From an uncultured Lachnospiraceae bacterium (GTDB taxonomy: Bacteria; Bacillota; Clostridia; Lachnospirales; Lachnospiraceae), in contig CAJUJK010000008.1 of NCBI GenBank assembly GCA_910586705.1, positions 80,250 to 144,249 on the forward strand: a DNA stretch of 64,000 bases. Direction: 5' to 3'. Made by a program: the position numbers and the translations under genes. Below the pieces are notes generated by a model. It saw only the letters and a list, made by a program, of their open reading frames with translations. It was not told the DNA's origin and made no database searches. Below are positions 45,795 to 53,581 of this stretch, in pieces. Position 1 is the first letter of the stretch; each line of letters begins with the position of its first letter.

Positions 45795-46664
45795 ATGAAG
45801 GCAAAAATGACTGACAGAAAAGACCTGATGGCAGATAAAAAACGAATTGTGATAAAGATCGGCTCCTCCTCCTTGCAGCACAAGGAGACCGGGGACTTGG
45901 ACTACACGAAGCTGGACGTGCTCGTGCGGGAGCTTTGCAACTTGAGAAACATGGGGAAGGACGTGGTGCTTGTCACCTCCGGCGCGATTGCTGTTGGCGA
46001 GAAGGCGATCCTGCCAAACCGTGAGGAAGACAATCCCATCGCCGTGAAGCAGGCGTGTGCAGCGGTGGGACAGGCGAGGCTGATGATGATCTACCAGAAG
46101 ATTTTCGCGGAGTACAATCAGGTGGCTGCACAGATTCTGATGACGAAAAACACCATCGTGGACAATCTGAACCGCTACAACGCCCGGAATACGTTCGCGG
46201 AGCTTTTTAAGCTGGGCGTGATTCCGATCGTGAACGAGAATGATACGATAGCCACCTACGAGATCGAGATCGGCGACAACGATACGCTGTCCGCGATCGT
46301 CGCTTCTCTGGTGGAGGCGGACGCGCTCCTTCTGCTTTCGGATATTGACGGACTTTACACAGACGATCCCCGCACCAATCCCGACGTCAAATATATCGAG
46401 GTGGTGGAGGAGTTGACGGACGAGCTGATGAACATGGGCAAGGCGTCCACCGGGAGCAGCGTGGGCACCGGCGGCATGACCACCAAGCTGCAGGCGGCAA
46501 AGATTGCCAGCAGCACAGGGGTGGACATGGTGATCGCCAACAGCAAGGACATCAAAGTGATCCATCGCATCTTAAGCGGGCAGAATATCGGGACCTTATT
46601 TCTGGCACATAAAGACGAGGATTTCGATCTGCCTCTTTATGTGCAGCAGATGCACGCGCATTAA
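45795..46664 (+). CDS. proB: Glutamate 5-kinase
   Basis: The first enzyme of proline synthesis, phosphorylating glutamate with ATP. The 289-residue product has the amino-acid kinase fold: VIKIGSSSLQ, VTSGAIAVGEKAI, PIVNENDTIATYEI, LLSDIDGLYTDDPR and GTGGMTTKLQAAKI. It ends after the kinase domain, so the C-terminal PUA domain of longer ProB proteins is absent. The start could be ATG 45795 or the next ATG (45807). proA, the next enzyme, is three genes downstream. Confidence 0.96.
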   Translation: MKAKMTDRKDLMADKKRIVIKIGSSSLQHKETGDLDYTKLDVLVRELCNLRNMGKDVVLVTSGAIAVGEKAILPNREEDNPIAVKQACAAVGQARLMMIYQKIFAEYNQVAAQILMTKNTIVDNLNRYNARNTFAELFKLGVIPIVNENDTIATYEIEIGDNDTLSAIVASLVEADALLLLSDIDGLYTDDPRTNPDVKYIEVVEELTDELMNMGKASTGSSVGTGGMTTKLQAAKIASSTGVDMVIANSKDIKVIHRILSGQNIGTLFLAHKDEDFDLPLYVQQMHAH

Positions 46665-46688
46665 AAAATATCATTCGGAGGAAACAAT

Positions 46689-47615
46689 ATGGCAAAGAGA
46701 ATGCTGGACTGTGTTGCTTCTGACCTTAGGAGCTTTACGAAAGAGGATTATCTGGCTGCCATCGCGGGGAGCGAGGGACGTGTGCTGGCATGTGAGTGTA
46801 TCGGCATCACCATGCCGGTCCTTACGGATGTCACCAACGCGGAACTGGCGGCTTCTCTCGGCGCCGATTTGTTACTGCTCAATATGTTTGACGTAAACCA
46901 CCCGGTGATAAACGGTCTGCCGGAAGTGGAGCAGGCGGAGACCGTGCGGGAATTAAAACGCCTTACCGGGCGGATGATCGGCATCAATCTGGAGCCGGTG
47001 GAAGAACAGGCGGCACGGGAAAATGACGATACGCTCTGGGCGATGTCGGAGGGGCGGAAGGCTACGGTGGAAAATGCGGTAAGAGCCTCGGAAATGGGCG
47101 TGGATATGGTGCTTCTCACAGGAAATCCCGGAAACGGCGTGAGCAACCGTGCCATTACCGATTCGCTGAGAGCCATATCGGCACGGCTGAAGGATAAACT
47201 GATTCTGGCGGCAGGGAAAATGCATTCCTCCGGCGTGCCGGGGGAAGGCGGCGAGCATATCATTACGAAGGAAGATGTGAATGAGTTTATAGATGCGGGA
47301 GCGGATGTCATTCTTCTTCCCGCGCCGGGCACCGTGCCGGGAATCACCATGGAGTATGTGCGGGAGCTGATCGCCCAAGCCCATGAAAGAGGCGTTCTCA
47401 CGATCACGGCGATCGGCACTTCACAGGAAGGGGCGGACGTGGACACGATCAGACGGATCGCGCTGATGTGTAAGATGGCGGGAACGGACATTCATCACAT
47501 CGGGGACACCGGCTATCCGGGGATGGCGCTGCCGGAAAATATCATGGCGTATTCTGTGGCAATCAGGGGCGTGCGGCACACGTATCACAGGATGGCGGCG
47601 TCCGTCAACAGGTGA
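46689..47615 (+). CDS. TIM-barrel-like protein of unknown function (DUF7916-like)
   Basis: The 308-residue protein has alternating strands and helices with glycine-rich strand ends: SLGADLLLLNMFDVNHPVI, MIGINLEPVEEQ, GVDMVLLTGNPGNGVSN, ADVILLPAPGTVPGIT, TDIHHIGDTGYPGM. It begins MAKRMLDCVASDLRSF. Similar proteins have been labelled hydrolase-like without evidence; I believe the family is DUF7916 but cannot check. The fold suggests a metabolic enzyme acting on a small phosphorylated or carboxylated substrate (inference). It lies 24 bases after proB, so it is probably in the proline operon. Confidence 0.78.
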   Translation: MAKRMLDCVASDLRSFTKEDYLAAIAGSEGRVLACECIGITMPVLTDVTNAELAASLGADLLLLNMFDVNHPVINGLPEVEQAETVRELKRLTGRMIGINLEPVEEQAARENDDTLWAMSEGRKATVENAVRASEMGVDMVLLTGNPGNGVSNRAITDSLRAISARLKDKLILAAGKMHSSGVPGEGGEHIITKEDVNEFIDAGADVILLPAPGTVPGITMEYVRELIAQAHERGVLTITAIGTSQEGADVDTIRRIALMCKMAGTDIHHIGDTGYPGMALPENIMAYSVAIRGVRHTYHRMAASVNR

Positions 47616-47665
47616 CAGAGGCAAAAGACCGGGTGCCGGAGGCTGAATAGTGAAGGAGAATATAA

Positions 47666-47881
47666 ATGAACGTAGAACAGATGACGGCGCGGATCAACGA
47701 ACTATATCACAAATCCCAGAGTGAAGGTCTTTCACCCGAGGAAAAAGAAGAGCAGACGGCGCTGCGGCAGGCTTATGTGGCGAATGTGCGGGCGAACCTG
47801 CGGGGGCAGCTTGACAATATCTCCATTGTGGAGAAAGACGGAAGCATCACGAATCTGGGCGAGAAAAAGCGGCATGGGTGA
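47666..47881 (+). CDS. DUF896 family small protein (YnzC-like)
   Basis: The 71-residue protein matches the DUF896/YnzC pattern: RINELYHKSQSEGLSPEEK, QTALRQAYVANVRANLRGQL and a polar tail. These are short two-helix proteins of unclear function in Firmicutes; Bacillus YnzC folds as a helical hairpin. A GAAGGAG ribosome site precedes the ATG. Its stop overlaps the likely start of the next gene. Confidence 0.93.
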   Translation: MNVEQMTARINELYHKSQSEGLSPEEKEEQTALRQAYVANVRANLRGQLDNISIVEKDGSITNLGEKKRHG

Positions 47882-48572
47882 GCGCATGAAACGGGAAACG
47901 GTAGCGGAAAGGGAAGAACAGAGAAGCGAACAGACTGCTGCGGCAAAGGAACGTGGGGCAGAAAAGAAGAGACTGCGCGCGGCGGCTTTGGAAAAACGGG
48001 ACAGTCTGACGGCGCAGCAGCGTAAGCGTTACAGTGACAGCATCATAAAGAAGCTGACAAGCCTGCCCTGTTATCGGGATGCGGACGCGGTTCTCACGTA
48101 TATCAGCTTCCGCAGCGAAGTGGATACCATGCCTTTGACTAAACAAGCCTTTGCGGAAGGCAAGGCGGTGTTTGCGCCGAAGGTTGCCGGGAAAGAAATG
48201 GAATTTTATCGGATTTTCTCGCTGGATGACCTGTCGGCAGGCTATCGGGGGATTATGGAGCCTGCGGGAGGGCAGTCCATTGCGGCGTGGATGATGGACG
48301 ATGGCAGGACAGTATTCCCGCATATATTGATTTGTATGCCCGGTGCGGCGTTTGACAAAGAGCGGCACAGAATTGGCTACGGCGGCGGGTTCTATGACAG
48401 ATATGTAAGCAGACTTTTGCAGAAAAGTGAGCATATGGATGCGGCGGGGCATTCACAGGTGAAGGTAACGACCGCCGCGCTGGCTTATGACTGCCAGATT
48501 TTTGAGGAAATTCCGTGGGAGGCGCACGATATCCGTCCTGCGCGGGTGATCACGGAGACAGGCATGATCTGA
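47874..48572 (+). CDS. 5-formyltetrahydrofolate cyclo-ligase
   Basis: The enzyme uses ATP to return 5-formyl-THF to 5,10-methenyl-THF, keeping folates available for FolD, Fhs and MetH, all encoded in this window. The 232-residue product has a charged N-terminal extension of ~35 residues, then KKRLRAAALEKRDSLTAQQR, SFRSEVDTMPL and the signature PGAAFDKERHRIGYGGGFYD. ATG 47874 overlaps the DUF896 stop; ATG 47886 is a possible alternative. The open frame extending upstream to 47721 is only the DUF896 gene read in another frame. Sitting inside the proBA group is unusual. Confidence 0.93.
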   Translation: MGERMKRETVAEREEQRSEQTAAAKERGAEKKRLRAAALEKRDSLTAQQRKRYSDSIIKKLTSLPCYRDADAVLTYISFRSEVDTMPLTKQAFAEGKAVFAPKVAGKEMEFYRIFSLDDLSAGYRGIMEPAGGQSIAAWMMDDGRTVFPHILICMPGAAFDKERHRIGYGGGFYDRYVSRLLQKSEHMDAAGHSQVKVTTAALAYDCQIFEEIPWEAHDIRPARVITETGMI

Positions 48573-48669
48573 TGTTTTCTGGCTGATACAAACATCGAAG
48601 CAGACCCGGAAACGGAAATCAGGGGGTCTTTGACAGCCGGGCAAAAAAGTGACAGAGAGGATGGGAAAA

Positions 48670-49947
48670 ATGGAAAATACCTTGACAAATGTGGAAATCA
48701 ACGAATATTTAAAATCCCTCGGCATGAAGGCGCAGGCGGCGAAGACTGCTTTACAGCGGCTTGATACGGCGCAGAAAAACCACGCCCTTAACCGGGCGGC
48801 GGATGCGCTTGTGCAGGAGAGCGAAAGAATCCTTTCTGCAAATGAAAAAGACTATGCGCGCGCAAAGGAAAACGGCATGGCGGAGGGGCTTCTCGACCGG
48901 CTGAAGCTGACGGACGCGAGAATAGAGGCGATGGCGGAGGGGCTTAGGCAGATTGCCGATCTGGATGATCCTGTGGGAGAGGTGATGGAGACTTTTGACC
49001 GCCCCAACGGTTTGTACATAGAAAAGGTGCGGGTTCCCATGGGGGTCATCGGCATTATTTATGAGGCGAGACCCAATGTGACGGCGGATGCTTTCGGGCT
49101 CTGCTTCAAGACGGGAAACGCGGTGATTTTAAAGGGCGGAAGAGACGCGTTTTACTCCAATCAGGCTGTCACGGCAGTAATCGGCGAGACGATGGAAAAG
49201 GAAGGCGTAGACAGAAACGCCATCCAGTTGATTGAAAACAATGACAGGGCGGTGACCACGGCGTTTATGAAGCTGAAAGAGTACGTGGACGTACTGATTC
49301 CCAGAGGCGGTGCGGGACTGATCCGCTCGGTTGTGGAGAACAGCACCATACCCGTGATCGAGACGGGCACGGGAAACTGCCATATTTATATTGATGAGAC
49401 GGCTGACCTTGCCAAGGCGGTTCCCATCGTCATCAATGCCAAGACCCAGCGCATCGGCGTGTGCAACGCCTGTGAGTCCCTGCTTGTGCATGAAAAAATC
49501 GCGGATAAAATACTGCCCGCTCTGGGCAAAGCCCTCTTGGAAAAACAGGTGGAGATCCGGGGCGACGAGGCGGTGCGGGCACAGATCCCGGAGGCACATG
49601 CCGTGACGGAAGAAGATTACGGCACAGAGTATCTGGATCTCATTCTTTCCGTGAAAACCGTAAGCTCGCTGGAGGAGGCGGTCGCCCATATCAACAAATA
49701 CAACACGGGGCATTCCGACGCCATTCTGACGGAGGATAAAGCCCATGCGCAGAAGTTTTTGCGGGAGGTGGATTCGGCGTGCGTGTATGTCAACGCATCC
49801 ACCCGTTTTACGGACGGCTTTGAGTTCGGTTTCGGGGCGGAGATCGGTATCAGTACCCAGAAACTCCATGCCAGAGGTCCCATGGGGCTTAAAGAATTGA
49901 CCTCCTACAAATACCAGATAACCGGGGACGGGCAGGTGCGTCCATAG
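48670..49947 (+). CDS. proA: Gamma-glutamyl phosphate reductase
   Basis: The second proline-pathway enzyme, reducing glutamyl-5-phosphate to glutamate semialdehyde with NADPH. The 425-residue protein is an aldehyde-dehydrogenase-fold enzyme with PMGVIGIIYEARPNVTADA, GRDAFYSNQAV, PRGGAGLIRSVVENSTIPV, the catalytic C268 in VCNACESLLV and GFGAEIGISTQKLHARGPMG. ATG 48670 follows AGAGG at a normal distance; GTG 48649 and ATG 48661 are poorer. No terminator is evident after it. Confidence 0.97.
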   Translation: MENTLTNVEINEYLKSLGMKAQAAKTALQRLDTAQKNHALNRAADALVQESERILSANEKDYARAKENGMAEGLLDRLKLTDARIEAMAEGLRQIADLDDPVGEVMETFDRPNGLYIEKVRVPMGVIGIIYEARPNVTADAFGLCFKTGNAVILKGGRDAFYSNQAVTAVIGETMEKEGVDRNAIQLIENNDRAVTTAFMKLKEYVDVLIPRGGAGLIRSVVENSTIPVIETGTGNCHIYIDETADLAKAVPIVINAKTQRIGVCNACESLLVHEKIADKILPALGKALLEKQVEIRGDEAVRAQIPEAHAVTEEDYGTEYLDLILSVKTVSSLEEAVAHINKYNTGHSDAILTEDKAHAQKFLREVDSACVYVNASTRFTDGFEFGFGAEIGISTQKLHARGPMGLKELTSYKYQITGDGQVRP

Positions 49948-50104
49948 CGGATGAAGTTACTTACATTCGGAGTTATGTAAACTAATCTGCGCAAAGCATA
50001 CCTCAAAAAGCGCAATCCATACCATTTCGGTAGAAAAGTAATGTCTTTTATGTATAATAAAAATGCACAATATAACGGTCTGGAGAAGGAAAAACTGTTG
50101 TAAA

Positions 50105-50282
50105 TGGCATTTGTGTAAAAAAAGTGGCATTTGAGCAGAATTTTCCCTTTTTGAAGATTGTATCTTTAAATATACAAAAAACCATGTTATAATTGTGGCA
50201 CTGGCTCGACGTTTATGTCAGGCAGTTACTCATCCTGCGGTTTAATGACTATGTTTTGTCGTTAAAATGCGTGGGGGGGGGG
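50105..50282 (+). promoter_or_regulatory. Chemoreceptor promoter region with direct repeats and G10 leader
   Basis: The 365-base gap 49948-50312 holds two copies of TGGCATTTG (50105-50113 and 50125-50133, exactly 20 bp apart), a promoter TTTAAA (50165-50170)-N17-TATAAT (50188-50193), and a run of ten G residues (50273-50282) in the untranslated leader, 30 bases before the ATG. The first ~150 bases contain nothing else I can identify. Confidence 0.6.
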
Positions 50283-50312
50283 TAAAATCGTAAATATAAG
50301 GAGAAGGTAAAG

Positions 50313-52028
50313 ATGAAAAAACAGAAGAAACTGAGCGTAATGGCGCAGCTTGTGATGCTTTGTGTGATCCCTCTCGTAGTCATGGTTGCGTTCGTTACCG
50401 TCTATGCGATCAGTACCATGAGAAGCATGGTGCATGATGCTACGATGGAAGGATTGGAAAATCTTTGCCGAAGCGTGTACGCCGCTTATGAGGCACTCGA
50501 TACAGGTGCATACCGGCTTGAGGGTGAAACGCTTTTTAAAGGCGATTACAACGTATCTGAAAATGTGGATATCATCGACAGTTTCGTGGATGGAAGTACG
50601 GCAGATGTGACACTCTTTTATGGAGATACGAGACGCGCCACATCTTTGCGCGATAAAGATACGGGGGAGCGCATTCTCGGCACGAAGGCGTCCGACGCGG
50701 TCATAAAGGCTGTTCTCAATGAAGGGAAAAATTATGAGACGGACAGTGTGACCATCAACGGAGAAACCTACTATGCGTTCTATATGCCGGCGATTGATGC
50801 CAACGGGAAATGCGTGGGTATGGTTTTTGCGGGACAGCCCGCCACCGAGGCGAACGCTAAAATCAACAGAAGTTCCATGATGATTCTGGGAATCGCGGCG
50901 TTTATCCTCATCATCGCCCTGCTTGTATGTGTGAAGATCGCCAGCGCGATTGCAAGGGTAATCATCCAGACAGAGACATTGCTTTCCTCTCTGGCGGAAG
51001 GTGATCTGAATCTGACCGTAAATGAGAGAATCCTGAGGAGAAGCGACGAAATCGGCGTGATGGGACATGCCGTACAGAGACTGTTAGAAGAGCTGCAGAA
51101 CATTATCGGCAGCATCAAGAAAAATACCGAGACGCTGATGACGCAGGGAAATAATCTGGAGAGCATGGCGACCCAGACTTCGACGACGGCTGACGAGATC
51201 AGCAGCGCGGTGGAGGATATTTCCAAGGGCGCCGTTTCCATGGCGGAGGACATCGAGTCGGCTACCGGGCAGATTGCCAATATGGGAGCCATTATAGAGA
51301 AGATTGCAGACAGCGTCAAGGAATTGGATGACCTTTCCAACCAGATGCACGTGGCGGACGTGGAGTCCTCCAGAATCATCAACGAGCTGAGCGAGTCCAA
51401 CGACAGGACCACGGAGGCGATCAAGAAGATCGAAGTATCCGTACATACGACCAACGAGTCTGTTACGAGAATTCAGGATGCCGTTAATCTCATCGCATCC
51501 ATTGCAAGTGAGACGAGCCTGCTGGCACTGAACGCGAGCATAGAGGCGGCGAGAGCAGGGGAAGCAGGACGCGGATTTGCTGTGGTTGCGACACAGATTT
51601 CCAAGCTGTCTGAGGATTCTGCGCAGTCCACGAAGACCATCGAGGATATCATTCATCAGCTCACCGTTGATTCCGAGGCATCCGTCCAGATTATGAACGA
51701 AGTGAATGAGATCATTCTGGAGCAGCAGCAGAAACTGGCGCAGACCAAGGAGAAGTTCGGCGACGTGAGCAACGGCATCGAAAACTCCAGAAAAGAGACT
51801 GGCGTGATCAGCGATCAGGCGGAAGAGTGTAACAGGGAGAGAGGAAAGGTTGTGGACGTTATCCAGAATCTGTCCGCTGTATCACAGGAGAATGCAGCGT
51901 CCACCGAGCAGACCAACGCGTCCATGGAGGAGATGAACGCCACCATCAATCTGCTTGCAGAAGCGGCAGGTGAATTGAAGGAGATGGCACAGGTACTGGA
52001 AGATGATGTATCTTTCTTCAAGCTGTAA
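50313..52028 (+). CDS. Methyl-accepting chemotaxis protein, single-Cache type
   Basis: The 571-residue receptor has membrane helix 1 at ~13-33 (VMLCVIPLVVMVAFVTVYAI) and an extracytoplasmic sensor of ~150 residues with a Cache-like end (VTINGETYYAFYMPAIDANG, MVFAGQP). Membrane helix 2 is at ~190-212, followed by a HAMP region (LLSSLAEGDLNLTVNERILR) and a signalling domain whose tip reads LNASIEAARAGEAGRGFAVV. The ligand is unknown. AAGGAGAAGG precedes the ATG. The leader carries a G10 tract, and a strong terminator follows. No other chemotaxis genes are near, so it is an orphan receptor. Confidence 0.93.
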   Translation: MKKQKKLSVMAQLVMLCVIPLVVMVAFVTVYAISTMRSMVHDATMEGLENLCRSVYAAYEALDTGAYRLEGETLFKGDYNVSENVDIIDSFVDGSTADVTLFYGDTRRATSLRDKDTGERILGTKASDAVIKAVLNEGKNYETDSVTINGETYYAFYMPAIDANGKCVGMVFAGQPATEANAKINRSSMMILGIAAFILIIALLVCVKIASAIARVIIQTETLLSSLAEGDLNLTVNERILRRSDEIGVMGHAVQRLLEELQNIIGSIKKNTETLMTQGNNLESMATQTSTTADEISSAVEDISKGAVSMAEDIESATGQIANMGAIIEKIADSVKELDDLSNQMHVADVESSRIINELSESNDRTTEAIKKIEVSVHTTNESVTRIQDAVNLIASIASETSLLALNASIEAARAGEAGRGFAVVATQISKLSEDSAQSTKTIEDIIHQLTVDSEASVQIMNEVNEIILEQQQKLAQTKEKFGDVSNGIENSRKETGVISDQAEECNRERGKVVDVIQNLSAVSQENAASTEQTNASMEEMNATINLLAEAAGELKEMAQVLEDDVSFFKL

Positions 52029-52050
52029 ATCTTATACGGAGAAATATAGC

Positions 52051-52082
52051 AGGGAGGCCTTTTGCGGGTCTCCCTTTCTTTA
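52051..52082 (+). terminator. Terminator after the chemoreceptor gene
   Basis: AGGGAGGCC (52051-52059) pairs with GGTCTCCCT (52067-52075, one G-U), followed by TTCTTTATTTTTT. Confidence 0.85.
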
Positions 52083-52090
52083 TTTTTTCC

Positions 52091-52140
52091 TTGACAGAAC
52101 TCATGTACACATATTATAATATGAACAAATAAACATATAT
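52091..52140 (+). promoter_or_regulatory. arsR promoter with candidate operator
   Basis: TTGACA (52091-52096), 18 bp, TATAAT (52115-52120). Overlapping the -10 is an imperfect inverted repeat with ATATG (52119-52123) and CATAT (52134-52138), resembling ArsR/SmtB operators built on ATATGAACA half-sites; the right half is degenerate. Confidence 0.55.
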
Positions 52141-52168
52141 AAACCCGGACTGAGGAAGGAGGACGCTT

Positions 52169-52474
52169 GTGGCGGAATCATATAAGGATGAGGCGATTTA
52201 TGGGCTGGCAGAGTTATTTAAAATATTCGGTGACCCTACCCGGATCAGAATATTATATGCCATGCTTGATACGGAGCGGTGCGTAAACGATATTGCGGGG
52301 GTTCTGGAGATGAGCCAGTCTTCCGTCAGCCATCAGCTTCGTATTTTGAAAACGTCCAAACTGGTAAAGAGCCGGAGAGAGGGCAAGTCCATTTTTTATT
52401 CGCTGGATGACGAGCATGTCCGCTCGATCCTCAATATGGGAATGGAACACATCATGGAAGGAGCGGGGAAATGA
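52169..52474 (+). CDS. ArsR/SmtB-family metal-responsive repressor
   Basis: The 101-residue winged-helix protein has FGDPTRIRILYAML, the recognition helix MSQSSVSHQLRILKTSKLV and the wing RREGKSIFYSL. The alpha-5 zinc site of SmtB/CzrA is conserved: D81, H83, H94 and E97, with the exact 2/11/3 spacing of SmtB D104/H106/H117/E120, so zinc or a similar ion is the likely signal. There is no alpha-3N CxC pair, arguing against a CadC-type Cd/Pb sensor. GTG is the start, after GGAGG. The stop overlaps the next ATG by 4 bases (ATGA), so the two genes are coupled. Confidence 0.93.
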   Translation: MAESYKDEAIYGLAELFKIFGDPTRIRILYAMLDTERCVNDIAGVLEMSQSSVSHQLRILKTSKLVKSRREGKSIFYSLDDEHVRSILNMGMEHIMEGAGK

Positions 52475-52689
52475 CAAAAACTTACAAGATTGAGGTAGAC
52501 TGTGCAAACTGCGCGGAGAAGATGCAGGAAGCTGCGAAGAAAACGGAAGGTGTGGCGGAAGCTACCGTGAGTTTTATGACCCAGAAAATGAAGGTGGAGT
52601 TTGCGGAAGGTGCGGACGAAAAGAGCGTTATGAAGCAGGTTTTGAAGGCATGTCGGAAGGTGGAGCCGGACTGTGATATCGCTATTTGA
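52471..52689 (+). CDS. Small heavy-metal-associated (HMA) domain protein
   Basis: The 72-residue protein is a free HMA domain with a ferredoxin-like fold. The metal-binding cysteines are C11 and C14 in VDCANCAEKMQEA; a further CRKVEPDC lies near the end. Such domains usually form the N-terminus of, or precede, a Zn/Cd-transporting P-type ATPase. Here no ATPase gene follows: the next gene, after a terminator, is a lipoprotein. It may deliver metal to a transporter encoded elsewhere, or be the remnant of a lost operon. Confidence 0.9.
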   Translation: MTKTYKIEVDCANCAEKMQEAAKKTEGVAEATVSFMTQKMKVEFAEGADEKSVMKQVLKACRKVEPDCDIAI

Positions 52690-52716
52690 CAGACAAAGTT
52701 CATTCACAGACAAAAG

Positions 52717-52751
52717 GAGCGGCTGGTCGTGAGAGATCTGCCGCTCTTTTT
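52717..52751 (+). terminator. Terminator after the HMA gene
   Basis: GAGCGGC (52717-52723) pairs with GCCGCTC (52740-52746) and is followed by T5. It closes the arsR-HMA operon, confirming that no further gene belongs to it. Confidence 0.8.
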
Positions 52752-52847
52752 CTCTGATTTTCCCATGAAAGAAAAGGTTGACGAAAGGCGCGGAAATCAG
52801 TAGTATGTTTAGATAGGGGATTTATGATTTTAAATATTCGGAGGATA

Positions 52848-53468
52848 ATGGTTTTGACAAAATACAAGACGATACTCGTCACGCTGCTTTTTGCTTTTCT
52901 GCTCACAGCGTGTGGGGAGAATGAGGAACTGACAGCTTATCAGGAAGATATGAACACGTTTTTTGAGCGGGCGGGCGAGTACAACGACAAGATGAATGCC
53001 ATTGACCCCGAATCCGATACCGCGGTGATTGAGCTTCTCGGGTATCTGGACGCTTTTGCGGAAGATATCCAGTGGATGGCGGAACTGGAAGTGCCGGAAC
53101 AGTTTTCGGCGGTGGAAAGCCTTGCTGACGAGGCGGACGAGAATATGAAAGAGGCGGTGGCGCTTTTCCATGCGGCTTATGACGGGGAATCTTATGATGA
53201 GGGTTCCGAGCAGGCGGCGCTGGAATACTATGACAGGACCAACATACGCATCCAGTATATCATCACGATCCTGCACGGGGAGATTCCCGAGGGTGAGGGC
53301 GTTACCTACACGGAAGAAAATCCTCTTCTTGGCGGCGGTTATCTGAACAAAAAGGACGAGGAAGAAACGGTTGACGAGGAATCGGAGGACGGGGAGAACC
53401 CGGATACGGAAGAGGACGTGCCGGAGGATGATTTTGACACTGACGATACGGTTTTCTACGAAGAATAG
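52848..53468 (+). CDS. Putative lipoprotein of unknown function
   Basis: The 206-residue product has a lipoprotein signal peptide with lipobox LLTAC (C22 becomes lipidated). The mature part is a helical region of ~130 residues (MNTFFERAGEYNDKMNAID, AVESLADEADENMKEAVALF) and a very acidic tail (~165-206, rich in E and D). ATG 52848 follows CGGAGG; the longer frame from 52824 would include that ribosome site. A hairpin repeat unit begins at its stop codon (outer stem from 53468), which then leads into metH. Confidence 0.85.
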   Translation: MVLTKYKTILVTLLFAFLLTACGENEELTAYQEDMNTFFERAGEYNDKMNAIDPESDTAVIELLGYLDAFAEDIQWMAELEVPEQFSAVESLADEADENMKEAVALFHAAYDGESYDEGSEQAALEYYDRTNIRIQYIITILHGEIPEGEGVTYTEENPLLGGGYLNKKDEEETVDEESEDGENPDTEEDVPEDDFDTDDTVFYEE

Positions 53469-53562
53469 AGCGAAAAGAAGTTCTAGCCGCTCACAGCAAA
53501 GGCTGTTTCGCGGAGAACTTCTAAGTTTCGCTCGGGAGAATGCCCCAAAGCAGGCATTCTCC
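53468..53562. repeat. Composite hairpin element upstream of metH (copy B)
   Basis: Hairpin 1 has an outer stem GAGCGAAA/TTTCGCTC (53468-53475/53526-53533), a middle stem AGAAGTTCT/AGAACTTCT (53476-53484/53514-53522), CCGC/GCGG and ACAGC/GCTGT with loop AAAG. Hairpin 2 pairs GGAGAATGCC (53535-53544) with GGCATTCTCC (53553-53562). The core matches copy A base for base, while the middle stem differs by a C-G to G-C swap on both arms and the outer stem differs entirely but still pairs. Confidence 0.85.
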
Positions 53563-53581
53563 GCAATGACACGGAGGCTAT

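Noticed and set aside
50105..50200. Sigma-54 promoter suggested by TGGCAT/TGGCAC motifs
   Set aside because: No TTGC element lies at the required -12 distance after any TGGCAY, while a fair sigma-A promoter is present at 50165-50193.
53468..53562. Copies of the hairpin element as a CRISPR array
   Set aside because: Copies are single, far apart and palindromic over long stems, with no regular spacers and no cas genes nearby.
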